Below, in pieces: positions 21,861-30,979 of a stretch of 64,000 nt of DNA. A program made the translations under genes and the position numbers. The stretch lies in contig JAXHMK010000021.1 in the NCBI GenBank assembly GCA_034521495.1, positions 1-64,000 on the forward strand. Reading direction: 5' to 3'. The notes beneath the pieces are model-generated. The model saw only the letters and a list, made by a program, of their open reading frames with translations. It ran no database searches and was not told where the DNA came from. This DNA is from Balneolaceae bacterium. Its GTDB lineage: Bacteria; Bacteroidota; Rhodothermia; Balneolales; Balneolaceae. The first letter of the stretch is position 1, and the number at the start of each line of letters is the position of its first letter.

Positions 21861-23282
21861 ATGAATCTTCCTAAAATTGGTAAAATATTCTGTTTTTCAG
21901 TTATCCTATTAGGCTGCATGCCAGCTTTATCCACGGGACAGAATGCTAAAATTGCAGAAACCAACGGAATATGGCATATAAATTCTCAGCAGCAATGGGA
22001 AGCGGCAGCAGAAGATATGCATGACTTTACCCTGTCTGACGGCCTTCTCCGACCCACTACTGAAAAAGCTCTGTTTAGCTCAATATTTAAGGAGTTTCAA
22101 GAAAAACGAAAACTTTCCTCTATCACTTTTCAGCAGTCGCCGCAATGGGATAATTGGCAGAAGATCGCAAAAGTGACCCCGGACAGTGCAGTGGATGCTC
22201 CTGTGTTTGTTCCGGTAGGGGAGGATAATTACTGGCTGCTGGCGGCCTTGCAGGGCGATCAGGAATATGGTTACCATGCATGGCATAGCGAAGATATGAA
22301 ATCTTGGAAGCATCACGGTCCGGTCACCAGCTGGCGGAACCGCTGGGTAACAACAGCGGAGTATCTGAATGGAACGTTTTACATCTATTTTGACAAGCCA
22401 AATGACGAGCAACCTCACCTGATTATGGACGATGATCTGGCTGATGGAAAACCGGGCAGGGAGATCGGGATGGTGTTCGATGATCCTTCGCACGGTTCAG
22501 ATATGGCGATATTTCGTGATGGGGACGGTACTTTTCACATGATATATGAAGACTGGACCCCGTTGAATCCGCGCGAGCATTCCTGGGATTCCCCTCTGGC
22601 CGGGCATACCAACAGCCCCGATGGCTATTCCGGTTTTAAACATCACGAATTTAAACCTCCGATTGATGAACGTGCACCTTCTACCGGTTCCACGGCGGAG
22701 TATGCCCCAGCCTCTTCACATTTTGTTCCCAATCGCTATGCCGGTCCGTTTACCTATCAGATTCCTGAAAAAGAACAGGATGCCTTTGGGGATTACACAA
22801 TGATAAAAGTAGGTGGACATTATTACCTGTTTTGTGATTATGATCCAAAAGAAGATGAAAAATCGATGCGTGTCGGTCGCTGGAGAAGCGATGATATTTA
22901 TGATTCGTTTATCTGGGATGGAGAGATCGGTGAAGGATTTCACCCTGACCCGACCATCGGTTTTGCAGAGGGAAAATTTTACCTGATCGTACAACGCAGC
23001 GATCACGACTTTGTGAGCAGTGGACCGTGGGTGGATGGCGTAGAAGCCCGAGCTGGTGTCGATACCGATAAGGATGGCCAGATCGACCAGTGGACGGAAT
23101 TTCAGGAGGTGTCTGAATCCTACAGTCAAAAAGCTGGCTTTGTTCGTGTAATTGAATCTGAACCGGCGAAATTACTAACTAATAACTTGCCAGCCGGATA
23201 TGGCTTTACGTTTGAGTTTCGTGTTTCTGGAGGTGAATTTGCAACTCCTGTGATGGACGCGATACAAGTAGAATTTGAATAG
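21861..23282 (+). CDS. Beta-propeller lipoprotein, GH43/GH32-fold-like, unassigned
   Basis: A 473-residue lipoprotein. The ATG at 21861 gives the leader with lipobox I-L-L-G-C; a TTG five codons upstream is less likely. The body looks like a five-bladed propeller glycosidase: an early D-A-P-V-F-V-P segment, Y-H-A-W-H-S-E-D-M-K-S-W, then H-G-S-D-M-A-I-F-R-D-G-D-G, S-T-A-E-Y-A-P-A-S-S-H-F and D-P-K-E-D-E-K-S-M-R-V-G-R-W. Blocks of the type 'W-x-S-x-D-M-x-x-W' and F-H-P-D-P-T-I-G-F are typical of such folds, but I cannot name a GH family or assign catalytic acids. It lies between an esterase wreck and a sulfatase, so a role on the same glycan is likely. Undamaged. Confidence 0.65.
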   Translation: MNLPKIGKIFCFSVILLGCMPALSTGQNAKIAETNGIWHINSQQQWEAAAEDMHDFTLSDGLLRPTTEKALFSSIFKEFQEKRKLSSITFQQSPQWDNWQKIAKVTPDSAVDAPVFVPVGEDNYWLLAALQGDQEYGYHAWHSEDMKSWKHHGPVTSWRNRWVTTAEYLNGTFYIYFDKPNDEQPHLIMDDDLADGKPGREIGMVFDDPSHGSDMAIFRDGDGTFHMIYEDWTPLNPREHSWDSPLAGHTNSPDGYSGFKHHEFKPPIDERAPSTGSTAEYAPASSHFVPNRYAGPFTYQIPEKEQDAFGDYTMIKVGGHYYLFCDYDPKEDEKSMRVGRWRSDDIYDSFIWDGEIGEGFHPDPTIGFAEGKFYLIVQRSDHDFVSSGPWVDGVEARAGVDTDKDGQIDQWTEFQEVSESYSQKAGFVRVIESEPAKLLTNNLPAGYGFTFEFRVSGGEFATPVMDAIQVEFE

Positions 23283-23430
23283 CTGTACTTAACTTGTTGA
23301 CACTCCTTGTGCTGCCTCCTGTTATTCAATCCTTTAGGCCCATCATGACGTTAAAAATATTTTTCCATAAAATTTCGGGTAAGTTCTCGAATCTTCAGAA
23401 AACAAGATCAATCTTTAAAAGCAAATAAAA

Positions 23431-25218
23431 ATGAATGCAACAAATTACAGTCTCATAATCATTCTGTTTGCGTTAGTGTTCAATGCTTGTACCGAAAACA
23501 AAATCGATAGAGAGAATGCATTGCCCAATGTTGTTCTGATCGTTACAGACGACCAGGGCTGGGGAGACCTGAGCTACACCGGCAATGAAAATATCCGAAC
23601 GCCCCATATCGATTCACTTGCTGTTGAAGGGGCTTCGTTTACCAATTTTTACGTGAGCCCGGTCTGTTCGCCAACCCGCGCGGAGCTTTTGACGGGACGA
23701 TATCATCCCCGAAGTGGGGTTTATGGAACATCAGCCGGTGGCGAACGAATGGACCTGGATGAAACCACACTGGCTGAGGTATTCAAACGAGCGGGATATA
23801 CAACCGGTATTTTTGGGAAGTGGCACAACGGCATGCAAGCTCCCTATCACCCCAATGCCCGTGGGTTTGATGAGTTCTACGGATTTGCTTCCGGCCACTG
23901 GGGTGATTATTTCAGTCCTAAATTCCTGGAACACAACGGGGAGTTGGTTCAGGGAGAAGGATATATCGTGGATGACTTTACAAATAAAGGGATGTCGTTT
24001 ATTGAGAACCATCAGGAAGAGCCTTTTTTCGCTTTCTTCGCCTATAATACCCCGCACTCACCGATGCAGGTGCCGGACAGGTGGTGGCAGCAGGTTGAAG
24101 AGCGGGGCATTGACATGCGTCACCGTGATCCCGAATTGGAAGACACCACCTTTACAACCGCAGCCCTGGCGATGGTGGAAAACATCGACTGGAATGTGGG
24201 GCGGATCAACCAAAAACTGGAAGATTTGGGCCTCGAAGAAAATACCATCGTGATATACATGAGTGACAACGGCCCGAATAGCTGGCGGTGGAATGGTGGA
24301 ATGAAAGGACGGAAGGGCAGCATTGACGAGGGCGGTGTGCGATCTCCGCTTTTTATCAGGTGGCCGGGGATGATAGAGAATGGGAAAGAAATTGATCAGA
24401 TTGCCGCCGGAATTGATCTGTTACCAACGCTCGCCGATTTGGCGGAGATCTCTTTTGAAACCAACAAACCTCTTGACGGTATCAGCCTGAAGCCGCTGCT
24501 TTTGGGTGATACGGACTCGTTGGATGATCGCCTTATTTACAGCCATTGGAACGGGCGGACCAGTGTGCGATCTCAGCAGTGGCGGCTGGATCATGAAGGA
24601 CTGCTCCACAACATCCCGCAAGACCGGGGACAGAAAAATGATGTTGCTGGTCAACATCCCGAGATAGCCGAATCGCTTTCAGATTCATTGGCAAACTGGG
24701 AAAAGGAAGTGTTAAGTGAATTGGAAAACAGTGAGCAAGACGACCGCCCATTCCCTGTTGGCCATCCGGAATTTCGAAACACGCAGCTTCCGGCGCGCGA
24801 CGGGATCCCGCATGGAGCTATCGAGCGTTCGAATCGGTTTCCGAACGATTCGTTCTTCAGAAACTGGAGCAGCACCTCAGACAGTATCACCTGGGATGTT
24901 GAGGTTCTGGAAAGCGGAGAATTTGAAGTAGAACTGTACTATACGCTCCCCGAAGGGAATGAGGGGACGGTCATGGAACTTTCATTTGGGAATAACAGCA
25001 TTTCGGAAACAATTGACACAGCTCATGATCCTCCAATTCGGGGGATGGAACACGACCGTATTGAGCGGCAGGAGTCGTACGTTAAGGATTTCAGACCTGT
25101 AAATCTAGGCAGAATCAATCTGAAAGCCGGACAAGGTGTTCTGACACTCAAAGCGTTGGATTTACCCGGCGGAGGCGGGCCGGATATTCGATTGTTGATG
25201 CTAAAAAGGGTGGATTAA
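23431..25218 (+). CDS. S1 sulfatase lipoprotein with C-terminal beta domain
   Basis: A 595-residue lipoprotein sulfatase. The lipobox F-N-A-C puts the acylated Cys at residue 20. V-T-D-D-Q-G at 38-43 and C-S-P-T-R at 79-83 give metal ligands and the formylglycine Cys79. I-F-G-K-W-H-N-G shows Asn in place of the usual Leu after the His. M-S-D-N-G-P-N is near 275. After the catalytic domain, residues about 460-595 form a beta-rich tail (W-D-V-E-V-L-E-S-G-E-F-E-V-E-L-Y-Y and D-L-P-G-G-G-G-P-D-I-R) that looks like a carbohydrate-binding or jelly-roll module. The decayed sulfatase at 4072 shares its V-C-S-P-T-R-A active site and had a similar tail. Confidence 0.88.
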   Translation: MNATNYSLIIILFALVFNACTENKIDRENALPNVVLIVTDDQGWGDLSYTGNENIRTPHIDSLAVEGASFTNFYVSPVCSPTRAELLTGRYHPRSGVYGTSAGGERMDLDETTLAEVFKRAGYTTGIFGKWHNGMQAPYHPNARGFDEFYGFASGHWGDYFSPKFLEHNGELVQGEGYIVDDFTNKGMSFIENHQEEPFFAFFAYNTPHSPMQVPDRWWQQVEERGIDMRHRDPELEDTTFTTAALAMVENIDWNVGRINQKLEDLGLEENTIVIYMSDNGPNSWRWNGGMKGRKGSIDEGGVRSPLFIRWPGMIENGKEIDQIAAGIDLLPTLADLAEISFETNKPLDGISLKPLLLGDTDSLDDRLIYSHWNGRTSVRSQQWRLDHEGLLHNIPQDRGQKNDVAGQHPEIAESLSDSLANWEKEVLSELENSEQDDRPFPVGHPEFRNTQLPARDGIPHGAIERSNRFPNDSFFRNWSSTSDSITWDVEVLESGEFEVELYYTLPEGNEGTVMELSFGNNSISETIDTAHDPPIRGMEHDRIERQESYVKDFRPVNLGRINLKAGQGVLTLKALDLPGGGGPDIRLLMLKRVD

Positions 25219-25366
25219 CCATTTTTAAAAAAACTTGACAAACCATCAGCATTTCTGCACATTTTCTGCGAGCTATTAATCAACACAGTTTAAACAATAA
25301 GTTATCCGTATTTCCGCTGACTCAGATCTCAAGCCGGATACATAATTAAAAAAGAATTCTTTACGT

Positions 25367-26254
25367 ATGGAACTTGCAATACACAACTGGATGCGCGCCG
25401 AACCGATTGAAACCACAATCGAACGAATTGCCCGCCTCGGCTACCATAAACTGGAAATTTCCGGTGAACCGGAATCCTACGACACTCAAAAAGTTGGCAA
25501 ACTGTTAAAAGACCACGGAATAGGCTGCTGGGGATCGGTCACCCTGATGATGGAAGAGCGAAATTTACTTGCTGCTGATGAAGATCAGCGGGCCATGTCT
25601 ATTCAGTATGTGAAAGATGTTGTAAAAATGGTAAAAGAACTGAATGGTACTATGGTATCTGTTGTGCCGGGCACTGTTGGTAAACTGGTTCCCGATGGCC
25701 GTCCCGAAGAGGAGTGGGAGTGGGCCGTATCATCCATGAAAGAGATTTATGACTATGCGGAATCACAGGAAATTCTGATCGGCATTGAACCCATTAACCG
25801 GTTCGAAACCTACTTTATCAACAGGGGTGACCAGGCTCTTGCACTTGCAAAAGAGGTAGGGCCCAACTGCGGTGTATGCCTGGACGTGTTTCATATGAAT
25901 ATTGAAGAAGATGATATTTATGACGCGATTCTCCGGGCAAAGGGAAGAATCAACGGCATTCATGTGGCGGATAATAACCGGATGGCACCGGGGATGGGTA
26001 AATTAAACTGGCCTAAGATTATAGACACGGTAAAAGAAGCTGGGTTTGACGGGGCTATTTCTGTGGAATTCTGTTCACCGGTTGACCGAACTCCTGCAAA
26101 TCCGTATCTGAATTCAATTGATGAGAAGCCGGAGGGGTTAAGTGCCGAACAGAAAAAATTTATTGAAGATCACGGCAGTACATCCGTTTCTGAAGAGTTC
26201 TATACGGAACTGACCCGCAGATCGGCTGAAAAGCTTTTACCGTTGATTAGTTGA
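25367..26254 (+). CDS. Sugar-phosphate isomerase/epimerase-like TIM barrel
   Basis: A 295-residue cytoplasmic TIM-barrel enzyme of the AP-endonuclease-2/xylose-isomerase-like group that includes ketose 3-epimerases. No leader. Metal ligands fit the family: Glu141 in G-I-E-P-I-N-R-F-E, Asp173 in C-L-D-V-F-H-M-N, the His in H-V-A-D-N-N-R-M-A-P-G-M-G (near 199), and Glu234 in S-V-E-F-C. This is the four-residue metal set of tagatose or psicose 3-epimerases. It opens a set of four cytoplasmic genes (epimerase, enolase-superfamily enzyme, VOC protein, hydroxyacid dehydrogenase) likely to handle the sugar or sugar acid released by the exported enzymes. The exact substrate is unknown. Confidence 0.85.
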   Translation: MELAIHNWMRAEPIETTIERIARLGYHKLEISGEPESYDTQKVGKLLKDHGIGCWGSVTLMMEERNLLAADEDQRAMSIQYVKDVVKMVKELNGTMVSVVPGTVGKLVPDGRPEEEWEWAVSSMKEIYDYAESQEILIGIEPINRFETYFINRGDQALALAKEVGPNCGVCLDVFHMNIEEDDIYDAILRAKGRINGIHVADNNRMAPGMGKLNWPKIIDTVKEAGFDGAISVEFCSPVDRTPANPYLNSIDEKPEGLSAEQKKFIEDHGSTSVSEEFYTELTRRSAEKLLPLIS

Positions 26255-26278
26255 TAACCCTGAAGTAGGGCAAATAAA

Positions 26279-26481
26279 TCTCCCCTTGCGCTTGCGTCCC
26301 GACCATTCGGGGAGGGGAGTGCCGAAGCACAGCGAAGGCGAGGGGTGTCAGTGATGCCCCCTTTCACGAACTGCCTGAAACAGGGTCATGTTCAACACAC
26401 CCCTGATAGCTTCGCTAAACGCTACGCTATCTGTCCCCTCTCGAGCCACATTTGGTCCCGAGACTTCGGGGAGGGGAATCT
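26279..26481. repeat. Inverted G/C-rich intergenic repeat
   Basis: A pair of facing arms of the CTCCCC...GGGGAGGGGAGT kind, the left arm carrying AGGGGTGTCA and the right arm ACACCCCTGA, joined by about 45 bases. It fills most of the gap between the epimerase and the enolase-superfamily gene. It resembles the right half of the repeat at 42902. It extends the next ORF upstream without being coding. Confidence 0.7.
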
Positions 26482-26519
26482 CAAAACTCAACATTCAAAA
26501 CGTAATCACGAAACACCAC

Positions 26520-27686
26520 ATGATCATAGAAAACGTAGAAGCTTATTGGCTTCGCTGTCCCATTCAGGAAGCAAAACAACACCGGTCCGATTATGGATTG
26601 CTTACCCATTTTGATATGACTCTGGTTGTTGTAACAACCAAAGATGGGTTGCAGGGTTTTGGCGAGGCGAAAGCGGCGGTTGGTTCTTCCGGGGTGTGTG
26701 CTTCCATTGTAAGCTGTGTGGAAAATGAACTGAAACCGGCATTAATTGGTCAGGATGCACGGAATATTACCCGGATCTGGGAACAGCTTTATAGCGGAAC
26801 GCGCGATCACTATGCCCTGGCAAGAGGCCGGAAATTTCCAATCCTGGGGAGAAGAGGACTCACTATATCGGCCATCAGCGGTGTGGATATGGCACTGTGG
26901 GATTTGAAGGGAAAAGCCCTGAATGTTCCGGTTGTGGAACTGCTTGGAGGAGCCTGCCGGGATCAGATGCCTGCGTATGCAAGCGGCGGCTGGGCGGATG
27001 TGGATGGCATTGGCGAACAACTTTCCGGTTATGTATCAAAGGGATTTGATGGAGTAAAGATGCGGGTAGGGGTGATGGACGATACAGTTGGAAAGAGCAT
27101 TGCCAGGGTAAAAGCTGCCCGCGAAGCCCTGGGACCTGATATTAAGATTATGGCGGATGCACACGGCACCTACAGTGTACCCGAAGCCAAACAGTTTTGC
27201 AGGGGAGTTGAAGATTCTGATTTATACTGGTTTGAAGAACCGATCAGCCCGGATAACCCGAAGGGAACCGCAGAGGTTCGTGCCTCAACATCCATTCCCA
27301 TTGCAGCCGGTGAAAGCGAATACACCTGTTTTGATGTCCGTGATTTGATCAGCCATCGGGCGATAGATGTTGTTCAGCCGGATGCAGCGATCATCGGCGG
27401 AATCTCGGAAGCGATGCGGGTGGGCCATCTTGCGCAGGCATGGCAGCTGGAACTTGCTCCTCACTGCTGGGGATCTGCTTTTTCATTTATGGCAGGTGTT
27501 ACCGTTGCATTTGCAAGCCCTTCAGCTACAATTATAGAATTTTCGCTGGGTGGCAACCCGATGATGTATGATCTGGTAAACGAAAACATAGAAGCAGAAA
27601 ACGGAAAAATAAAAGCTCCCGATACACCCGGTTTGGGCGTTACACCCAATTGGGATTTTGTGAAGGAGTACAAGCAAAAAATTTAA
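26520..27686 (+). CDS. Mandelate racemase/muconate lactonizing-type enolase-superfamily enzyme
   Basis: A 388-residue cytoplasmic enzyme that abstracts a proton next to a carboxylate, usually as a sugar-acid dehydratase or cycloisomerase. The ATG at 26520 is chosen because the ORF upstream of it is made of the repeat. The capping domain is residues 1 to about 125. The barrel has G-V-K-M-R-V-G (Lys-x-Arg general-base region), metal ligands in A-D-A-H-G-T-Y, W-F-E-E-P-I and A-G-E-S, and the His of A-P-H-C-W-G. The Lys and His on opposite faces fit the mandelate-racemase subgroup, which includes many acid-sugar dehydratases. Placement between an epimerase and a VOC protein suggests a sugar-acid path; the substrate is not known. 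Confidence 0.85.
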   Translation: MIIENVEAYWLRCPIQEAKQHRSDYGLLTHFDMTLVVVTTKDGLQGFGEAKAAVGSSGVCASIVSCVENELKPALIGQDARNITRIWEQLYSGTRDHYALARGRKFPILGRRGLTISAISGVDMALWDLKGKALNVPVVELLGGACRDQMPAYASGGWADVDGIGEQLSGYVSKGFDGVKMRVGVMDDTVGKSIARVKAAREALGPDIKIMADAHGTYSVPEAKQFCRGVEDSDLYWFEEPISPDNPKGTAEVRASTSIPIAAGESEYTCFDVRDLISHRAIDVVQPDAAIIGGISEAMRVGHLAQAWQLELAPHCWGSAFSFMAGVTVAFASPSATIIEFSLGGNPMMYDLVNENIEAENGKIKAPDTPGLGVTPNWDFVKEYKQKI

Positions 27687-27715
27687 AACATGAATAGTCT
27701 TTCCGAGCTTTTGAT

Positions 27716-27759
27716 AGCACGAACAGCCTGCCCCGAAAAGTCGGGGTCTCGCTCGTGCT
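27716..27759. repeat. Strong intergenic hairpin
   Basis: Outer arms AGCACGA and TCGTGCT enclose an inner CCCCGAAAAGTCGGGG stem-loop, 30 bases after the enolase-superfamily stop. It could be a transcription end or mRNA-stabilising structure; no T-run follows directly. Confidence 0.6.
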
Positions 27760-27835
27760 CATTTTGGGACACCCCGATGTTTCGAGTGCCATCTTGAACC
27801 TTAGACTTTAAACCTTAAACCCAAAAACCAATCCT

Positions 27836-28414
27836 ATGTCACGCGCAGTTAAAATCAACCATGTAACACTTATCGTAGATAATCTGGAAGAAGCTGGCGA
27901 ATTTTATGAAAAAGAGCTGGGCCTCGATCCGCTGCCCGCTTTCAATTTCGATTACCCGGTAATGTTTTTTGATATCAACGATGAACAGCAGCTCCATCTT
28001 TCAGAGTGGGAAGACACACCCTCATTCCGGGGCCACGTCTGCATGCAGGTGGATGATTTCAATTCCATCTTTAAACGTATGAAAGAGTTAGAGGCGATTG
28101 ATATCAAACCCTGGGGAAACGTGCGACAGTTACCCGATGGTGCCATGCAGATGTTTGTACGTGATCCCTCCGGAAATCTCGTAGAGTTGTCCTCCCATCC
28201 GGATGCTGATATTGATGAAGCTATTTTTGAGGATGAACTCTATGAAGAAGGGCTTTACAAATCCAATCGTGAAGATTACAGGGGATATAAAAGTGATGAT
28301 GCATCGCTTTATCACGGTGAGAAGAAAAAGAAAAGTAATCGGTTTGAATATTATTCTTGGAGAAGGTTTATGTTCTGTCTGTTAGTGTCATCTTTCTATT
28401 ACCGTCTGCTTTAG
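27836..28414 (+). CDS. VOC (glyoxalase/dioxygenase fold) protein
   Basis: A cytoplasmic protein of 192 codons with one VOC module in residues about 4-125. I-N-H-V-T-L-I-V-D-N-L provides the first metal His (His9), H-L-S-E-W the mid-strand His, and L-V-E-L-S-S the last Glu. F-Y-E-K-E-L-G-L and F-V-R-D-P-S-G-N-L are standard. Members are metal-dependent isomerases, lyases or dioxygenases, so its reaction cannot be named. The last 25 or so codons (after the Lys-rich K-K-K-K-S) are encoded by the hairpin repeat beginning at 28396. The natural C-terminus was probably nearer 28330 and the present tail looks acquired. It sits in the middle of the putative sugar-acid gene set. Confidence 0.8.
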   Translation: MSRAVKINHVTLIVDNLEEAGEFYEKELGLDPLPAFNFDYPVMFFDINDEQQLHLSEWEDTPSFRGHVCMQVDDFNSIFKRMKELEAIDIKPWGNVRQLPDGAMQMFVRDPSGNLVELSSHPDADIDEAIFEDELYEEGLYKSNREDYRGYKSDDASLYHGEKKKKSNRFEYYSWRRFMFCLLVSSFYYRLL

Positions 28415-28526
28415 CTGACGGTAATGAAAGGCAGGAGGTAAATGGCTTTAGCCACATTCAATTTGGGGCTAAAGCCCTTCTAAGGTATCAGATCTCTCTC
28501 CCGTTGGCTGAAGCCAACGGTAATAG
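28396..28526. repeat. Three-hairpin intergenic repeat
   Basis: Three consecutive stem-loops: TACCGTC...GACGGTA, then GGCTTTAGCC...GGGCTAAAGCC, then CCGTTGGCTGAAGCCAACGG. The outermost CTATTACCGT and ACGGTAATAG are inverted copies. The layout resembles the three-hairpin units beside the transposase at 48135 but the sequence differs. It overlaps the 3' end of the VOC gene. Confidence 0.8.
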
Positions 28527-28582
28527 ATAAACAGAGATAGAATTTACAGGTAGTTTAAAAAATTCGAATTTAGATTTTTACA

Positions 28583-29539
28583 ATGAAAAAAAATGTACTT
28601 CTTCTCGAAACCGTTGCTACAGAGGCGGATACCCTGTTGCGTGAAAATACAATTGTTCATGAGGCTTTTCAGCCTGTGAATCCGGTTGAAGTTGCCAAAA
28701 ATACTACCATTCACGCGATTGTCACCCGGGGCAAAGGCCAGGTGAACCGAGAGTTGATGGATGCCTGCCCCGATCTTGAAGTCGTGGCCCGCTGTGGTGT
28801 TGGCCTTGATAATGTGGATGTTCCCGAAGCAACAAAGCGGGGTGTCAAAGTCATTAACGCTCCCGGTTCCAACTCATCAACCATAGCCGAACATGCCTTA
28901 ACCCTGATGCTGATGTGTGTCCGAAATGCATGGACGTCTGTTGAGCGCGTCAAGGACGGGGACTGGAGCTGGCGGAACCGATACAGCGGGGATGAACTGA
29001 GAGAAAAAACACTTGGTATTTTGGGAATGGGAAATATAGGTCAACGGGTTGCAAAACTGGCTGATGCTTTTGGGATGAAGGTGATATATTGGGATAAATT
29101 TCCTGTTCAATCGGAATATGAAAGCGGCTCAATGCAAAATGTTCTGAAACGGGCGGATGTTGTGACGATTCATGTACCGCTTCTGGAAGAGACGAAAAAT
29201 TTGATAGGTAAAAAGCAGCTTGATCTCATGAAACCGGGTGCTTTTCTCATCAATACGGCAAGAGGGCCTATTATTGATGAAGCGGCTCTTTTAAAAGCAT
29301 TGGACAGCGGAACAATTGCAGGTTTTGCGGCTGATGTTCTTGCTGTTGAACCACCGGGTAGCGATCATCTTTTGGTGAATCATCCAAAAACCCTCATTAC
29401 CCCACACACTGGAAGCCTTACAGCCACCACCTACCGGAATATGTGTGTGTCTACGGTTCAAAATGTGATTGCAGTCCTCAGCGGATCAAAACCCGACCCG
29501 AAATCAGTGTTTAACAGGGATAATTTGAATAGCAATTAG
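28583..29539 (+). CDS. D-isomer-specific 2-hydroxyacid dehydrogenase
   Basis: A 318-residue NAD-dependent dehydrogenase of the phosphoglycerate/glyoxylate-reductase type that interconverts 2-hydroxy and 2-keto acids. The dinucleotide motif L-G-M-G-N-I-G lies near 146-152. Catalytic residues fit the family: Arg in N-T-A-R-G-P near 229, Glu in A-V-E-P-P near 258, and His in T-P-H-T-G near 275. V-A-R-C-G-V-G-L-D-N-V-D lies in the substrate domain. No leader. As the last of the four cytoplasmic genes it would be suited to reducing or oxidising the keto-acid left after dehydration by the enolase-superfamily enzyme; this order of reactions is inferred. Confidence 0.88.
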   Translation: MKKNVLLLETVATEADTLLRENTIVHEAFQPVNPVEVAKNTTIHAIVTRGKGQVNRELMDACPDLEVVARCGVGLDNVDVPEATKRGVKVINAPGSNSSTIAEHALTLMLMCVRNAWTSVERVKDGDWSWRNRYSGDELREKTLGILGMGNIGQRVAKLADAFGMKVIYWDKFPVQSEYESGSMQNVLKRADVVTIHVPLLEETKNLIGKKQLDLMKPGAFLINTARGPIIDEAALLKALDSGTIAGFAADVLAVEPPGSDHLLVNHPKTLITPHTGSLTATTYRNMCVSTVQNVIAVLSGSKPDPKSVFNRDNLNSN

Positions 29540-29721
29540 TGTGGTAAGTTTTAAAACCTTATAGTGCGAAGATCAAAAAAAAACCTAAATCCTGCTAAAT
29601 AGGCCACAAAATCACAAAAACACGAAAAATATTTTTGATTTAGTGTTTTTGCATCTATTAGATAATGCTTTATAAAGTTGCAAAACCAAGCTAAAATATG
29701 AATTTGAAATAAGAAAATACT

Positions 29722-30759
29722 ATGAATGTATTTCAAAATGGTTTAAGAATATTCAAAATTCTGGCGATTCTGATGATAGCAGCTTTAATTGGTACCCTGA
29801 ATGTGAATGCCCAGGAAAACGACCAATGGATTACGTTTGAACCGGGCGAGGGACCGGGCAACGGGCAACATATTGTACTGGTAAGCGGGGATGATGAATA
29901 TCGGTCCGAAGAAGCCCTGCCTATGCTGGCCAAAATTTTATCGAAACATCACGGATTTAAAACCACTGTTCTTTTTGCAATTGAGCCTGAGAGCGGTGAA
30001 ATCAAACCCGATTATCAAAACAATATTCCGGGTCTGGAAAATCTTGAATCTGCTGATCTGATGGTGATTTTTACCCGCTTCCGTGAATTGCCGGACGAAC
30101 AGATGAAATATATTGATGAATACGTGCAATCCGGTAAACCGATCGTAGCCTTGCGAACGGCAACGCATGCGTTTGCCTACTCAGAAAATTCGGAAAGTGA
30201 ATATGCAAAGTATTCCTACAATAGTGATGTTCCCGGCTGGGAAGGCGGATTTGGAAGACAAATTCTCGGTGAAACCTGGGTAGATCACCATGGAGATCAT
30301 GGAAGTGAAGGAACCAGGGGCTTAATTGATGGAATTATGGAGCGAAATGATCATCCAATAATTAGGGGTGTTTCCGATATTTGGGGACCAACGGATGTAT
30401 ATGGAACCAGGGAGCTTCAGGGCGATGTGGATGTTCTGGTATGGGGAGCATCAACCAATGGAATGACACCAGAGGCTTCTATCAATTGGGAAAAATCAAT
30501 CATGCCGGTGGCCTGGACAAAAACATATACTTCGGAACAGGGAAATACCGGGAAAGTTTTTACTACAACCATGGGATCTTCTGAGGATCTGGAAAGTGAG
30601 GGCTTTCGAAGGCTTTTGGTCAACGCCTGTTACTGGGCTCTCGACATGGGAGAGGAGGTTTCTGAAAATAGCAACGTTGAACTTATTGGAGAATATACAC
30701 CCACGAAATTCGGTTTTGGTGATTTTATCCAGGGCCTTAAACCGATTGATTATAAATAA
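29722..30759 (+). CDS. Secreted ThuA-like protein
   Basis: A 345-residue exported protein of the ThuA family (class I glutamine-amidotransferase fold, often encoded with trehalose or sugar-oxidation genes). A Sec leader spans residues 1 to about 32, ending N-A-Q. The fold starts at I-V-L-V-S-G-D-D-E-Y-R-S-E-E. The L-V-I-F-type strand M-V-I-F-T-R-F-R-E-L and the P-I-V-A-L-R-T-A-T-H-A-F block are typical; Thr takes the place of the amidotransferase Cys. D-H-H-G-D-H-G and F-T-T-T-M-G-S-S-E-D follow. Family activity is poorly defined; members are thought to act on keto-sugars. Its position between the sugar-acid genes and a propeller-cytochrome protein fits an oxidative sugar route. Confidence 0.82.
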   Translation: MNVFQNGLRIFKILAILMIAALIGTLNVNAQENDQWITFEPGEGPGNGQHIVLVSGDDEYRSEEALPMLAKILSKHHGFKTTVLFAIEPESGEIKPDYQNNIPGLENLESADLMVIFTRFRELPDEQMKYIDEYVQSGKPIVALRTATHAFAYSENSESEYAKYSYNSDVPGWEGGFGRQILGETWVDHHGDHGSEGTRGLIDGIMERNDHPIIRGVSDIWGPTDVYGTRELQGDVDVLVWGASTNGMTPEASINWEKSIMPVAWTKTYTSEQGNTGKVFTTTMGSSEDLESEGFRRLLVNACYWALDMGEEVSENSNVELIGEYTPTKFGFGDFIQGLKPIDYK

Positions 30760-30787
30760 TGTGAATTTGGTATAAGAGCTGTTTGAG

Positions 30788-30923
30788 GAGTGTCCCCTTT
30801 GAAGGGGGCAATGGGGGATGGAAAAAACAATTTTTTATTCTGAAAACTGGATATTTGTTTTCATAGCACTTTACTGTGTCATCCCCCTGCTCACTATGCT
30901 CGCTTTCCCCCTTCAATGGGGGA
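30788..30923. repeat. Paired palindromic repeat A3
   Basis: Same element and orientation as at 17356: a CAATGGGGGATG arm at 30788-30821, about 55 unlike bases, then an arm with GCTCACTATGCTCGC at 30880-30923. It starts 28 bases after the ThuA-like gene stop. Confidence 0.85.
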
Positions 30924-30979
30924 ATAAAAACAGAATTTTCAGACAACCTAAATCCTCGACAACTTACAAACTATAAACG

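Noticed and set aside
26345-26614. ORF of 89 codons before and across the enolase-superfamily start
   Set aside because: It comes from the inverted repeat and shifts out of the real frame of the downstream gene.
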